Assembly (NCBI RefSeq): GCF_022829345.1
Contig: NZ_JAKSXV010000070.1
Span: 1-64,000 of the forward strand
From: Methylobacterium sp. J-090
GTDB lineage: Bacteria > Pseudomonadota > Alphaproteobacteria > Rhizobiales > Beijerinckiaceae
Direction of reading: 5' to 3'
Length of the DNA stretch: 64,000 nt
How positions within the stretch are numbered: the stretch's first letter is position 1; each line of letters begins with the position of its first letter. Positions 52,580-60,592 of the stretch are shown piece after piece. Made by a program: the position numbers and the translations under genes. The notes beneath the pieces were generated by a model that did not search any database, was not told where the DNA came from, and saw only the letters and a list, made by a program, of their open reading frames with translations.

Positions 52580-52789
52580 TCAGCTTTCCTTAATGCCGCA
52601 TTCCGGGATGCCGTCTTCGTTGTCGTAGTACTCGTACAGCAGGAACTTGCCCGCGAGGGTCACCTTCACCCGGTCGCCCTTGTTGTTGGGCTCCCGCTCC
52701 ATGGTCATGTCGAAATCGATCGCCGACATGATGCCGTCGCCGAAATCCTCCTGGATCAGCTCCTTCCACATCGTGCCGTAGACCATCAC
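52580..52789 (-). CDS. cynS: cyanase C-terminal domain fragment (cynS remnant)
   Basis: The 69 residues VYGTMWKELIQEDFGDGIMSAIDF... align with the C-terminal catalytic domain of cyanase (E. coli [24 protein letters not shown]), including the active-site serine of GIMSAIDF. The first roughly 100 residues of cyanase, with the helical N-terminal domain and catalytic Arg96, are absent. In their place is the formate dehydrogenase terminator hairpin. The C-terminus is also extended (YEYYDNEDGIPECGIKES) where cyanases end near FLPYKKW. No internal stop occurs. Most likely a truncated, non-catalytic remnant, possibly still translated from ATG 52789 or GTG 52792. Confidence 0.6.
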   Translation of the reverse strand: MMVYGTMWKELIQEDFGDGIMSAIDFDMTMEREPNNKGDRVKVTLAGKFLLYEYYDNEDGIPECGIKES

Positions 52790-52797
52790 CCGCTCGT

Positions 52798-52834
52798 GGA
52801 AGAAGAGGGCGGCCGGCCAACGGGCCGGCCGCCC
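52798..52834 (-). terminator. terminator of the formate dehydrogenase gene
   Basis: A perfect 12-bp stem (GGGCGGCCGGCC 52807-52818 with GGCCGGCCGCCC 52823-52834) has a 4-nt loop and is followed on the minus strand by TCTTCTTCC. It begins 7 bp after the stop codon at 52841 and directly abuts the cyanase fragment. Confidence 0.85.
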
Positions 52835-52840
52835 GGATCC

Positions 52841-54028
52841 TCAGATCTTACCCATCTTCTCCTTGCCGGCGTCGCTCACGCTGTAGGAGCGTGCGCCGAC
52901 ACCGGCGAGCCTGCCGTCCTGGACGATGAGGTACTCGTCGCGGATCGGCCGCCCCTCGAAGTAGCATTCGAGGATCTCGCGGGTGCCGGCGGCGTAGCGG
53001 GCCTGAGCCGAGAGCGAGGTGCCGGAGATGTGGGGCGTCATGCCGTGATGCGGCATGGTCCGCCACGGATGGTCCTGCGGAGCGGGCTGCGGGTACCAGA
53101 CGTCGCCCGCATAGCCCGCGAGCTGGCCGGATTCGAGGGCACGCACGATCGAGTCGGTCACGGCAAGCTTGCCGCGGGCGGTGTTGACGAGATAGGCGCC
53201 GCGCTTGAACAGCTTGAGCGTCTCGTCGTTGATCATGCCCTCGGTCTCGGGGTGGAGCGGGCAGTTCAGGGTCACCACGTCGCAGACGCCGTACATCTCC
53301 TCGCGGCTGGCGTGCCAGGTCAGGCCGAGTTCCGTCTCGACGGCCTCGGGCAGGCGATGGCGGTCGGTGTAGTGCAGGTGCATGTCGAACGGCTTCAGGC
53401 GCTTCAGCACCGCGAGGCCGATGCGGCCGGCCGCCACCGTGCCGACATGCATGCCCTCGACGTCGTAGGAGCGCGTGACGCAATCGGCGATGTTCCAGCC
53501 GCCCTTCATCACCCACTGGTAGGACGGGATGTAGTTGCGCACGAGGCCGAGGATCATCATCACCACGTGCTCGGCGACGCTGATCGAGTTGCAGAAGGTG
53601 ACCTCCGCCACCGTGATGCCGTGCGCGTTGGCGGCGTCGAGATCGGTATGGTCCGAGCCGATGCCGGCGGTGACGATGATCTTGAGGTTCTTCGCCTTCG
53701 CGATCCGCTCCCTCGTCATGTAGGCCGGCCAGAACGGCTGCGAGATCACGATCTCGGCGTCGTGCAGGTGCTGGTCGAGAACGGACTCGGCGCCGTCCTT
53801 CGAGGAGGTCACGACGAGTTCGTGGCCGAGGCCTTCGAGATAGGGGCGCAGGCCGAGTTCGCCCGAGACGCTGCCCAGCAGCGTACCCGGCTGGAAATCG
53901 ATGGCCTTCGGAGTCGGGAGGGTCTGGCTGTCGGCGTAGCGCTCGATCTTCGGCAGGTCGTCGCGGGCGTAAGCGGTCGGATATCCGTCGACGGGATCGT
54001 CGTAGAGCACGAGAACAATCTTGGCCAT
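52841..54028 (-). CDS. NAD-dependent formate dehydrogenase (metal-free)
   Basis: The 395-aa D-2-hydroxyacid-dehydrogenase-fold enzyme has FDH-specific features: substrate-site ISQPFWPAYMTRERI and TAGIGSDHTDLDAA, and NAD motif TVAAGRIGLAVLKRLKPF followed by HYTDRHRLP, whose Asp favours NAD. NTARGKL and the catalytic His in MTPHISGTSLSAQARYAAG complete the set, ending with ECYFEGRPIRDEYLIVQ. It oxidises formate to CO2 with NADH formation and needs no Mo or W. Start at 54028 (MAKIVLV) or 54037 (MDHMAK). A hairpin in the leader overlaps the likely RBS. Confidence 0.95.
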   Translation of the reverse strand: MAKIVLVLYDDPVDGYPTAYARDDLPKIERYADSQTLPTPKAIDFQPGTLLGSVSGELGLRPYLEGLGHELVVTSSKDGAESVLDQHLHDAEIVISQPFWPAYMTRERIAKAKNLKIIVTAGIGSDHTDLDAANAHGITVAEVTFCNSISVAEHVVMMILGLVRNYIPSYQWVMKGGWNIADCVTRSYDVEGMHVGTVAAGRIGLAVLKRLKPFDMHLHYTDRHRLPEAVETELGLTWHASREEMYGVCDVVTLNCPLHPETEGMINDETLKLFKRGAYLVNTARGKLAVTDSIVRALESGQLAGYAGDVWYPQPAPQDHPWRTMPHHGMTPHISGTSLSAQARYAAGTREILECYFEGRPIRDEYLIVQDGRLAGVGARSYSVSDAGKEKMGKI

Positions 54029-54037
54029 GTGATCCAT

Positions 54038-54060
54038 CCCTTTGTTGTGAGGACAAAGGG
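54038..54060 (-). promoter_or_regulatory. inverted repeat at the formate dehydrogenase start
   Basis: CCCTTTGT (54038-54045) and ACAAAGGG (54053-54060) form a perfect 8-bp repeat with a 7-nt loop, ending 1-10 bp from the two possible start codons. As RNA it could hide the AAAGGG ribosome-binding site; as DNA it could be a LysR site. Confidence 0.5.
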
Positions 54061-54242
54061 GATCGCGCCCGGCCGCATCTCTGCGAACCATTTCGATGAT
54101 CTTGGTCGGTCCAGGCGTTTCCCCGCTCGGGACTTCCAGAGACCATCTTGAGTGCGGCCCGGTGTCTCGAACGAGGAGAGCTTCCACGGGGACGGCGCGG
54201 TCATCAAACGAAAGTCTTGAATGGCCTGATCGACGCGGGCGA

Positions 54243-55166
54243 TCACAGGGCGGCCCGCGCCTCGGCCGCCGAGACCGCGCTCTCCAGATCGGCGTCGAGG
54301 ATGACGCGCGAGAGGGCCGCCGCCATGGGCGGCAGCGGATCGCGATCGGACAGGACGAGGCCGACGGCCTGCCGGTGCACCGGTTCGACGAGATCGATCA
54401 TGACGAGGTCGGGCGTCCCGCTGAAGAGGTGCCGGAAGGTGTGGGGCACGATGCTGGCGAAACCCTCCTGGCGAAGATGGGCGCAGACGCCGAGGAACGA
54501 GTTGCTCACGACGACGGGCCTGAGGGTGAGGGACAGGCGGGCGGCGAGCTTGTCGAGGATGCGCCGGTTCTGCATGTCCTCGCTCAGGAGACACAGGCGC
54601 TGCCCGGCGGCCTCGGCCCAGGACACGCGGGCGCGCCCGGCAAGGGCGTGGCCGGCCCCCATCGCGAGGATGTAGTGCTCGTGGTAGAGCGGCAGCCGCC
54701 GGACGCGATCGAGGGGCTCGTTCTCCAGGTAGGTCAGGCCGGCCTCGATCTCGAAACAGTCGAGGCCCTTCTGGATCTCGCGCGACGACAGCGAGCGGAT
54801 CTCGATCAGGGCCTCGGGATGGGCCTGGCGAAAGCGCGTGGTGAGGAAGCCGATGGCGCCCATGGCCGCCGGCACCACCCCGAGGCGCAGGGTCCCCTTC
54901 AGGCCGGTGCGCAGGCCGGAGAGGTCTTCCCGCAGGGAATCGTAATCGGTGAGGATCTGCCGGGCCCAGGCCAGCAGATGATCGCCCTCGACGGTCAGGC
55001 CGAGGAACCGCTGATTGCGCACGACGAGGGCGACCTGGAGATCGTCCTCCAGCTTGCGGATCGCCGCCGACAGCGTCGATTGCGTGACGTTGCAGGCCTC
55101 GGCCGCGCGGGCGAAGTGCTGCTCCCGCGCCAGCGTCACGAAGAACGAGAGATGCCGCACGAGCAT
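54243..55166 (-). CDS. LysR family transcriptional regulator of the formate module
   Basis: The 307-aa protein has an N-terminal HTH (FARAAEACNVTQSTLSAAIRKLEDDLQVAL) and a periplasmic-binding-like effector domain (LRLGVVPAAMGAIGF onward). It lies immediately upstream of formate dehydrogenase on the same strand with a 214-bp gap. LysR genes are commonly divergent from targets; same-strand placement still suggests local control. CynR-like function is possible given the cyanase remnant, but not shown. Confidence 0.92.
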   Translation of the reverse strand: MLVRHLSFFVTLAREQHFARAAEACNVTQSTLSAAIRKLEDDLQVALVVRNQRFLGLTVEGDHLLAWARQILTDYDSLREDLSGLRTGLKGTLRLGVVPAAMGAIGFLTTRFRQAHPEALIEIRSLSSREIQKGLDCFEIEAGLTYLENEPLDRVRRLPLYHEHYILAMGAGHALAGRARVSWAEAAGQRLCLLSEDMQNRRILDKLAARLSLTLRPVVVSNSFLGVCAHLRQEGFASIVPHTFRHLFSGTPDLVMIDLVEPVHRQAVGLVLSDRDPLPPMAAALSRVILDADLESAVSAAEARAAL

Positions 55167-55209
55167 GACGAAGCCGGCTCAGCTTCGGGCGCGCGTCGCT
55201 CCGTCATGC

Positions 55210-55231
55210 CAAATCCGGTCGATCCCTTCGG
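55210..55231. repeat. 22-bp intergenic repeat, copy 2
   Basis: Identical to 18500-18521 (begins CAAATCCGG, ends CCCTTCGG). In this copy it forms the left half of a hairpin closed by CGGATTT. Confidence 0.7.
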
Positions 55232-55571
55232 GAGGGCGGATTTGGGGATGGCGGATTGGGGCTTCGCTCAGACGCCGCGCGGGCTTGCCGATCCGGCCAC
55301 GTTTCGGATCACTCCGTTCTGCGCCGGGTATCCTCGAGGGATGAGCCGACGCTTCCGGGACGGCGATGGGCGCTTTGCCAGCGGCACGCGCCCGGCCGGT
55401 GCTGGCGCGGAAGCCCGGCAACGCGTCGGCGAGCGCACAGATCCCGTCGCGCGCCGTCTCGGCGAGCTCCGCCCGTTCCGCCGCCGTGAACGGCGGCGGG
55501 GTGGTCTCAATCGGCGTGCGCGGAGCGTGCCCACCTTGCAGATGGCTTTGCATCACGGATACCGCGCCTTG

Positions 55572-55596
55572 CCCTATATCCAAAAAGACATAGCGA
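55572..55596 (-). promoter_or_regulatory. possible ModE-type (Mo-box) site
   Basis: Minus-strand CGCTATGTC-N5-GGATATAGGG loosely matches the ModE pattern CGNTATATA-N6-TATATANCG. It lies 90 bp beyond the stop of a ModE-like gene. The match is weak. Confidence 0.25.
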
Positions 55597-55685
55597 CTGT
55601 GCCGGAATCGATGGCGCTTGCCTAGAGTGCGCTGCGCATTCCGCAGACGACGGCATGCCGCCGGATCGCGGCGCTCTGCGCATGC

Positions 55686-56024
55686 TTATTCGCCCGTGTC
55701 GGCCGAGAACTTCGCCAGAAATGGCAGCGCCGATCTTTCCGCCGCCCGTTCGATGGCCCGGTAATGGGCGACGACATCGGCGCCGAAAGCCGAGAGGCGC
55801 GCGCCGCCACCGGACTTGCCGCCGATCTGCGCATCGACGACGGGCTTTCCAAAGCCCTTGTTCATCGCCTCGACCAGCATCCACGCCCGGCGATACGACA
55901 TGCCGAGCGCTCGGCCCGCTGCCGAGATCGAACCGTGCTCCGCGATCATCTCGAGCAGTTGCACCTTTCCGGGACCGACACGATGGTCCGGGCCGAGATC
56001 GATCCGGATGCTCAAGCGTGCCAT
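55686..56024 (-). CDS. ModE-like winged-helix regulator (HTH domain only)
   Basis: The 112-aa protein is the N-terminal LysR-type/ModE DNA-binding domain: VQLLEMIAEHGSISAAGRALGMSYRRAWMLVEAMNKGFGKPVV, then GGGARLSAFGADVVAHYRAIE. It lacks the molybdate-binding (di-Mop) C-terminal domain of full ModE, so it is a stand-alone form common in alphaproteobacteria. RBS GGGAGAG precedes ATG 56024. Its place beside a Mo-free formate dehydrogenase is suggestive. Confidence 0.9.
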   Translation of the reverse strand: MARLSIRIDLGPDHRVGPGKVQLLEMIAEHGSISAAGRALGMSYRRAWMLVEAMNKGFGKPVVDAQIGGKSGGGARLSAFGADVVAHYRAIERAAERSALPFLAKFSADTGE

Positions 56025-56206
56025 CGACTCTCCCTCGCGCATCGGCGAACCGTTTTGGGATCACTCCCTCACGCTTCTATCATGTCGCGACACCGGGATG
56101 TGGTTGCCGGCGGGGTGAAGGCCCTATGCGGTGTCGGATACGCCGCACGGGATCACCCGCTCAGGATCGCGGCGATCGAAGCATTGCTGGCCGAGGCGTG
56201 AATGGG

Positions 56207-56590
56207 TCAGCGCCTCGGACGGGACAGCCAGCCGACCGCGAAGGCGACGGCGGCGAGGCCGACCAGGGCGGACATGCGGTTGTCGTCGGCGTAGCGCACG
56301 GCGCGCTGGCCGTAGGCGGTGCCGCGCTTGCGGGCGTCCCGGGCCAGATGGCGTCCATCCTCGATCAGGTCGTCGGCGCGGTCGCGCACCGCGTGGGCGA
56401 GATGCCGGCCGTCCTCGGCGAGATCCTCGGCCCGCGTGCGGGCGCGTCCGTAGGCGTACTGCGCTCCGCCGGCCACCTGGTTCACGGCGCCGCGCACCTG
56501 ACGTGCCGGATCGCCGGTGACGCCGCCCAAAGCGGTCTGGGCGCGACCCTTGAGGTGACGGGACGCACCGCTGAACTGATCGCGGTTCAT
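56207..56590 (-). CDS. CsbD-like stress protein with C-terminal membrane helix
   Basis: The 127-aa protein has a CsbD-like N-terminal segment (LKGRAQTALGGVTGDPARQVRGAVNQVAGG) and a central helical repeat with two RARTRAEDLAEDGRHLA / DRADDLIEDGRHLARDA-type units. A C-terminal helix (ALVGLAAVAFAVGWL) and arginine tail follow, resembling ElaB/DUF883 anchors. It belongs to a same-strand group of four CsbD-type genes (56207-58736), typical of osmotic and general stress response. The biochemical role of CsbD proteins is unknown. Confidence 0.8.
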   Translation of the reverse strand: MNRDQFSGASRHLKGRAQTALGGVTGDPARQVRGAVNQVAGGAQYAYGRARTRAEDLAEDGRHLAHAVRDRADDLIEDGRHLARDARKRGTAYGQRAVRYADDNRMSALVGLAAVAFAVGWLSRPRR

Positions 56591-56667
56591 GGAATTCTCC
56601 TGCGTTCGAAAGGCACGGGCGTGGCGGGCCCGGAATCCGGTCGCCCGCCACGGGAGGACCGTAAGGC

Positions 56668-56871
56668 TCAGCGCTTTCCGGTGACCTTGTCGACGACCGA
56701 GGCGACGCCGTCCTTGGCTTCGCCGACGGTCTTCTGGGCGTCGCCCTTGAGTTCCTGTGCCTTGCCCTCGGCGACGAGCTTGTCGTTGCCGGTGACGTTG
56801 CCGACGCCCTGCTTGACGGTGCCGACGGCTTCGTTGGCCAGGCCCTTGATCTTGTCGGTGGTGCTGCTCAT
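56668..56871 (-). CDS. CsbD family protein
   Basis: A 67-aa canonical CsbD protein: TTDKIKGLANEAVGTVKQGVGNVTGNDKLVAEGKAQELKG, lysine-rich and fully helical. CsbD proteins are induced by sigma-B or EcfG-type stress regulons in many bacteria. It is in tandem with other CsbD-like genes and preceded by a GGAG-type RBS (AGGAGACTCCC in the leader). Confidence 0.9.
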   Translation of the reverse strand: MSSTTDKIKGLANEAVGTVKQGVGNVTGNDKLVAEGKAQELKGDAQKTVGEAKDGVASVVDKVTGKR

Positions 56872-56967
56872 CGGGAGTCTCCTGTTCTGGGGGTGAAAAC
56901 CGGCCTGACCCGACCGGCGGGACGACCGGCCCCGGCGAACCGGGGCCGGAGGGATCAGACGAACGGA

Positions 56968-57888
56968 TCAGACGCGACGTGCGTCGTAGCCGGCGACCAG
57001 GGTGGCGGGCTGCGGGGCCCCGAGGCGACCGCCGAGGAAGCCCGCGAGGGCGCCGAGGATCAGGGCGAGCGCGCCGTAGAAGGCACCCTGGGTGGCGGCG
57101 GATTTCGCCGTGACGGCGGCGGCCTCGGCCTTCACCTTGGCGGCGGCGACGGTCTCATCGTACTGCTTGCGGTAGTCCTGGATCTGCGCCTTGGCCTGGT
57201 CGACCGGGATGCCCTGCGCCTTGGCCAGCGTGTCGGCGGCGCGGGTCTCGGCCTGGGCCTTCTGGGCCGGGTCACCCGTGAACAGGGCCCGGATCGCCGC
57301 GACGGCGGCGTCCTTGGCGGCCTGCGGGTCCTGGCCGGCGGCCTGGTTGCGGACCGACTGCTCGATGCCGTCGAGGGGGTTCGCGATCTTCGACAGCGAC
57401 GGGGCCGCCGCCTGGGCCGCCGTCTGCACGGTGCCGCCCACGAGGGAGCCGGCGCCGCCGAGCGTGCTGGTCACGCCCGAGAAGGCGCCGCCGATGAGGC
57501 CGCCGGCCGCCGAGGTCAGCAGGTACAGCACCACCAGGGTGGTCACCGCCCAGGAGACGAGGCCGTGCAGGCCGGCGGTGCCGGCGACGGGCTTGCCCGA
57601 GAGACGGCCGGCGAGGACGCCGCCGGCCAGGGCGGCGACGATGCCGGACCCGACGAACCAGAGCCCGGCGCCCATGGACAGGGTCGAGGCGGCCGGGTTG
57701 TCGGCGGCGGTGGTGCCGACGCTCGACAGGCCGACGCCGACGCCGACCATGTTGAGGATGACCTGGGTGACCAGGGCGGTGACGGCGCCGGCGAAGATCG
57801 CGCCCCACGACACCTGGTTCAGCAGGACGGCGCGGGTGTCGGCCGAGGCCGCGGCGGAGGGGGTCGCGAGGATGGGGGAAGTGGACAC
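56968..57888 (-). CDS. membrane protein of the PhnA-like/TIGR04086 type
   Basis: The 306-aa protein has an N-terminal membrane domain with about four helices (VSWGAIFAGAVTALVTQVILN, LWFVGSGIVAALAGGVLAG, VSWAVTTLVVLYLL). A soluble helical middle of about 100 residues rich in Ala/Gln/Lys follows, then a C-terminal helix (GAFYGALALILGALAGFLGGRLG). Rhizobial relatives are annotated PhnA-like without evidence for phosphonate metabolism. It is located inside the CsbD stress cluster on the same strand, so a membrane stress role is more likely. Confidence 0.78.
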   Translation of the reverse strand: MSTSPILATPSAAASADTRAVLLNQVSWGAIFAGAVTALVTQVILNMVGVGVGLSSVGTTAADNPAASTLSMGAGLWFVGSGIVAALAGGVLAGRLSGKPVAGTAGLHGLVSWAVTTLVVLYLLTSAAGGLIGGAFSGVTSTLGGAGSLVGGTVQTAAQAAAPSLSKIANPLDGIEQSVRNQAAGQDPQAAKDAAVAAIRALFTGDPAQKAQAETRAADTLAKAQGIPVDQAKAQIQDYRKQYDETVAAAKVKAEAAAVTAKSAATQGAFYGALALILGALAGFLGGRLGAPQPATLVAGYDARRV

Positions 57889-58011
57889 GTTACTGGTACT
57901 CCGGGTCGTCGGTCGTCCGAGAAGTTCGGTCGTTCGAGGGGTCAGTGGGTGGGGTGGAACTTAAGGGTCCGCCCGCGCAGTCCCGGCGCGGTCGGATCGA
58001 TCAGTTGCGGC

Positions 58012-58515
58012 TCAGTCGCGGCCGTGAATGAGGAGGCCGACGCCGTAGCCGAGGAGGCCGGCCACCAGCAGGGCGGCGACGGGATGCTCGGCGATCTGAT
58101 GGGTCACGTCGCGGCCGCCGCGGCGCACGTAGTCGCCCGCATGCTCGTAGGCGTCCCCAGCCTGATCGTAGGCCTCGCGGGCGGCGCTGCGAACCGAGCG
58201 CTCGGCCCGCTCGTAGGTGTCCGCCGCGGCGCCCTGGGCGCGGCGCGCGCGGTCCTCGACGTCGCCCGAACCGACGAGGTTGCCGACCGTGTCGCGGACC
58301 TTGCCGCCGAGGTCGCGGGCGGTGTCGGCGACCTGGTCGACGCCGTCGCGCACGGTGTCCTTGGCCTGACCGTACAGATTCTCGGCGGCGCCCTGCGCCT
58401 CGCGGGCCCGGCCCTCGACCGAGTCGCGCCGCGAGCCGGTGAGATCACCGACGGCGCCCTGAACCTTGCCGCCGAGTTCCTTGGCGGCGCCGGTGATGCG
58501 GTCCGTATCGACCAT
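58012..58515 (-). CDS. CsbD/DUF883-like stress protein
   Basis: The 167-aa protein starts with CsbD sequence (ITGAAKELGGKVQGAVGDLTGSRRDSVEGRAREAQGAAENLYG). It continues with repeated helical units (DTVRDGVDQVADTARDLGGKVRDTVGNL) and ends with a C-terminal membrane helix (VAALLVAGLLGYGVGLLIHGRD) of the ElaB type. Probably inner-membrane-attached; related proteins bind ribosomes in stationary phase, but this is not shown here. Confidence 0.88.
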   Translation of the reverse strand: MVDTDRITGAAKELGGKVQGAVGDLTGSRRDSVEGRAREAQGAAENLYGQAKDTVRDGVDQVADTARDLGGKVRDTVGNLVGSGDVEDRARRAQGAAADTYERAERSVRSAAREAYDQAGDAYEHAGDYVRRGGRDVTHQIAEHPVAALLVAGLLGYGVGLLIHGRD

Positions 58516-58574
58516 GGTGTTTCTCCTATCTTTCAGTGACGTTCGTGTTCGTCGGGTGAGACGTGCGACCGAAG

Positions 58575-58736
58575 CTACGTTTCAGGGGTGGTCTTCGGTT
58601 TCACAGCTGACTTCGGTAGGTTCTGCTGAGATTTGCCCTCGGCCGTGAGGTTTTCGTCGCCGATCAATTTGCCGATGGCTTCCTTGACCGATCCCTTGAG
58701 CTTGTCGGGCGTCGAAGACGTCTTCTGCGGGCTCAC
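58575..58736 (-). CDS. short CsbD family protein (53 aa)
   Basis: Reading from GTG 58736 gives VSPQKTSSTPDKLKGSVKEA, continuing IGKLIGDENLTAEGKSQQNL and a Lys/Pro tail before TAG at 58575. The DKLKGSVKEAIGKLIGDE and LTAEGKSQ segments are the CsbD signature. GGAG lies 7 bp before the GTG. It is the most upstream of four CsbD-like genes. The GTG start and small size make it easy to miss. Confidence 0.8.
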   Translation of the reverse strand: MSPQKTSSTPDKLKGSVKEAIGKLIGDENLTAEGKSQQNLPKSAVKPKTTPET

Positions 58737-58844
58737 GGAGGTCTCCAGAATGCAGGGGCAAAGTGTTGGGAGGAGTACCGGCTCTGAAGTGGCCCGTGAT
58801 CGGCGCCCGGCAATGATACAGATGTACCGGTAGAGCGATTTATT

Positions 58845-60302
58845 TTACCCGGGGGAGGCGAGCGGGAAGCCATTGTCGCGTCCCCAGACAATGGCCTCGG
58901 AGCGCTTGTGGACGCCGAGTTTCCGATAGAGCGAAGCGGAGTGATTGCGGACCGTGTTGCGGGACAGATTCAGGCGCCGCGCGATGGCGTCGTCGTCCAG
59001 GCCCTGGCAGATGTGGTCGAGGATCTGGCGTTCCCGCACGGTGACGTTTGGGACGAGGCCGTCCTTGTGCTCGCTGCCCGGCCGGCGCAGGTTGGCCAGC
59101 TTCTCGATCAGCCCACGACTGAACCAGGACGTGTCGGCCATCACCGCCTCGATGGCGTCGAACAGGTCCCGCTCGGTCCGCTTGCGCTCGGTGATGTCCT
59201 GCAGGACCAGCAGGGCGAAGGCTTCGTCGCCGATCTCGACCCGTTCGGCCGAGACCAAGCAATCGAGGTTGGTCCCGTCCTCGTGACGCAGGCAGACCTC
59301 GAGGCCGAGGACGTAGCCGGTGCGCGCCACGGCGGTCTCGAACTTGTCCCTGGCGCCCTCGTGCACCCAGAGGCGAAGGTCGGACGGCGATCGTCCCGTG
59401 ACCTTGTCGGCGCCGTAGCCGAAGACCCGCGAGAAGGCTTCGTTCACCGCCGTGATGGCGAAGCCGTCGGCCCGCACGAGAACCGTCGGCACGGGGGTGA
59501 GCCGGAACGCCTTGGCGAACCGCTCCTCGCTCTGCTTGAGCGCGGTCTCGGCCTTTCGCCGAAGCTCGAGGTCGGCGAAGGTGAAGAGCATGCAGGGCTC
59601 GTCGCCGAGCTCCATCGGCTCGCCGGCGACGATGACGAAGCGGGTGCTTCCGTCCGGCAGGTCGAGGCAGGCTTCCATCTGCGGGATGGTCCCGCCCGCG
59701 TGAAGCCGCGCGATCGCGAGGTCGCGGCTGCGGGCGCCGGCCAGCACGTCGACCTCGTAGACGCTGCGGCCGATGACGGCGTCGCGGGTGTAGCCGGTCA
59801 TCTCCAGGAAGCCGAGATTGACCTTGACGTGGCGCAGATCCGAAAGCCGGCAGATCACGGCCGGCGCCGGATTGGCGTTGAACGTCGCCTCGAAGCGCTC
59901 CTCGGCCTCGAACTGCCCGGAAACGTCCTTGAGGATGAGGGCGAGGCAGCTCGGATTGCCGTCCCGGTCGGTGGCGACCAGGCTTCGGAGCGAGTGGACG
60001 AAATCGACCTCCGGCTTGTCCGAGCGCCGCACCTCGACGATCACGTCGTGAAACTTCTCGCCGGAAACGACCCGCTCCATCGGGTAGCGGTTCGGCGCCT
60101 GGTTGTTGCGGTAGCGTAGGGCGTAGCGCTCCCGGTACGCATCCACGGTGCCGCCCAGCTCGTCGAGGGATTCGGCCCCGTGCATCGCGAGGGCCGCCGT
60201 GTTGGCGTAGGCGATGGTCTGATCGGGCTCGATCAGGATCACCCCCTCGGTGAGACCGGCGATGATCTGCCGGAGTTCGTGCCTGTCGACGCCCTCCACC
60301 AC
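58845..60302 (-). CDS. PAS-domain LuxR-type transcriptional regulator
   Basis: The 485-aa cytoplasmic protein has three PAS domains (about 5-120, 135-250 and 265-385, the last ending VLQDITERKRTERD). A C-terminal LuxR HTH (VRERQILDHICQGLDDDAIARRLNLSRNTVRNHSASLYRKLG) follows. GTG 60302 is chosen: it has RBS GGGGAAGG at 8-nt spacing and fits transcription from the EcfG-like promoter (start near 60337). A TTG codon at 60338 in frame would lie at or before the transcript start. Senses an unknown signal; possible targets are the stress cluster or pao genes beside it. Confidence 0.9.
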   Translation of the reverse strand: MVEGVDRHELRQIIAGLTEGVILIEPDQTIAYANTAALAMHGAESLDELGGTVDAYRERYALRYRNNQAPNRYPMERVVSGEKFHDVIVEVRRSDKPEVDFVHSLRSLVATDRDGNPSCLALILKDVSGQFEAEERFEATFNANPAPAVICRLSDLRHVKVNLGFLEMTGYTRDAVIGRSVYEVDVLAGARSRDLAIARLHAGGTIPQMEACLDLPDGSTRFVIVAGEPMELGDEPCMLFTFADLELRRKAETALKQSEERFAKAFRLTPVPTVLVRADGFAITAVNEAFSRVFGYGADKVTGRSPSDLRLWVHEGARDKFETAVARTGYVLGLEVCLRHEDGTNLDCLVSAERVEIGDEAFALLVLQDITERKRTERDLFDAIEAVMADTSWFSRGLIEKLANLRRPGSEHKDGLVPNVTVRERQILDHICQGLDDDAIARRLNLSRNTVRNHSASLYRKLGVHKRSEAIVWGRDNGFPLASPG

Positions 60303-60343
60303 CTTCGATCGCCTTCCCCGCCGCTCGCATCGAGCCAAGCCGT

Positions 60344-60368
60344 AACGAGGGCGTACGATGGCGGTTCC
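60344..60368 (-). promoter_or_regulatory. EcfG-like promoter of the PAS-LuxR gene
   Basis: On the minus strand GGAAC (60368-60364), 16-bp spacer, CGTT (60347-60344): an exact consensus match. The predicted start at about 60337 leaves a 35-nt leader with a good RBS before GTG 60302. Confidence 0.65.
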
Positions 60369-60592
60369 GGGGGAGACCGGATCGCGACTGGTATAACCGT
60401 ATCACTGACGTGAATGTGATCGATCAGCCCGGGGCGCGTGCCTGACAACCGCGCGGATGCCGGCGGATGAAGGCACCCATCGAGGGCGCGTTTCGTGCCG
60501 CTAATAGTCCCGGGGGTGCCCGATCGAGCGGACCGGAGGGCCGGATCGAACGAACGCCGTTCGGCCCCCCGGGATGGCGGTTCTGGCTCCGC

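Larger units (their letters stand above)
55167..55685. other. 519-bp region with hairpin, repeat and possible Mo-box
   Basis: It contains the 22-bp repeat shared with 18500-18521 (at 55210-55231) within an AAATCCG/CGGATTT hairpin. A weak ModE-box-like element (55572-55596) is also present. An open frame (55179-55553, minus) has a protein-like first 50 residues but then runs into the repeat; it may be the stub of a broken gene. Nothing is certain. Confidence 0.4.

Noticed and set aside
55179..55553. Possible minus-strand gene starting MQSHLQGGHAPRTP
   Set aside because: The first 50 residues look protein-like, but the frame then runs through a repeated intergenic element and matches nothing I know. 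It is kept only as a possible gene stub.
56082..56201. Short plus-strand frame (39 aa, MSRHRDVVAGGVKALCG...)
   Set aside because: Residues look plausible and it ends just before a convergent gene, but there is no RBS and no recognisable family; insufficient support.
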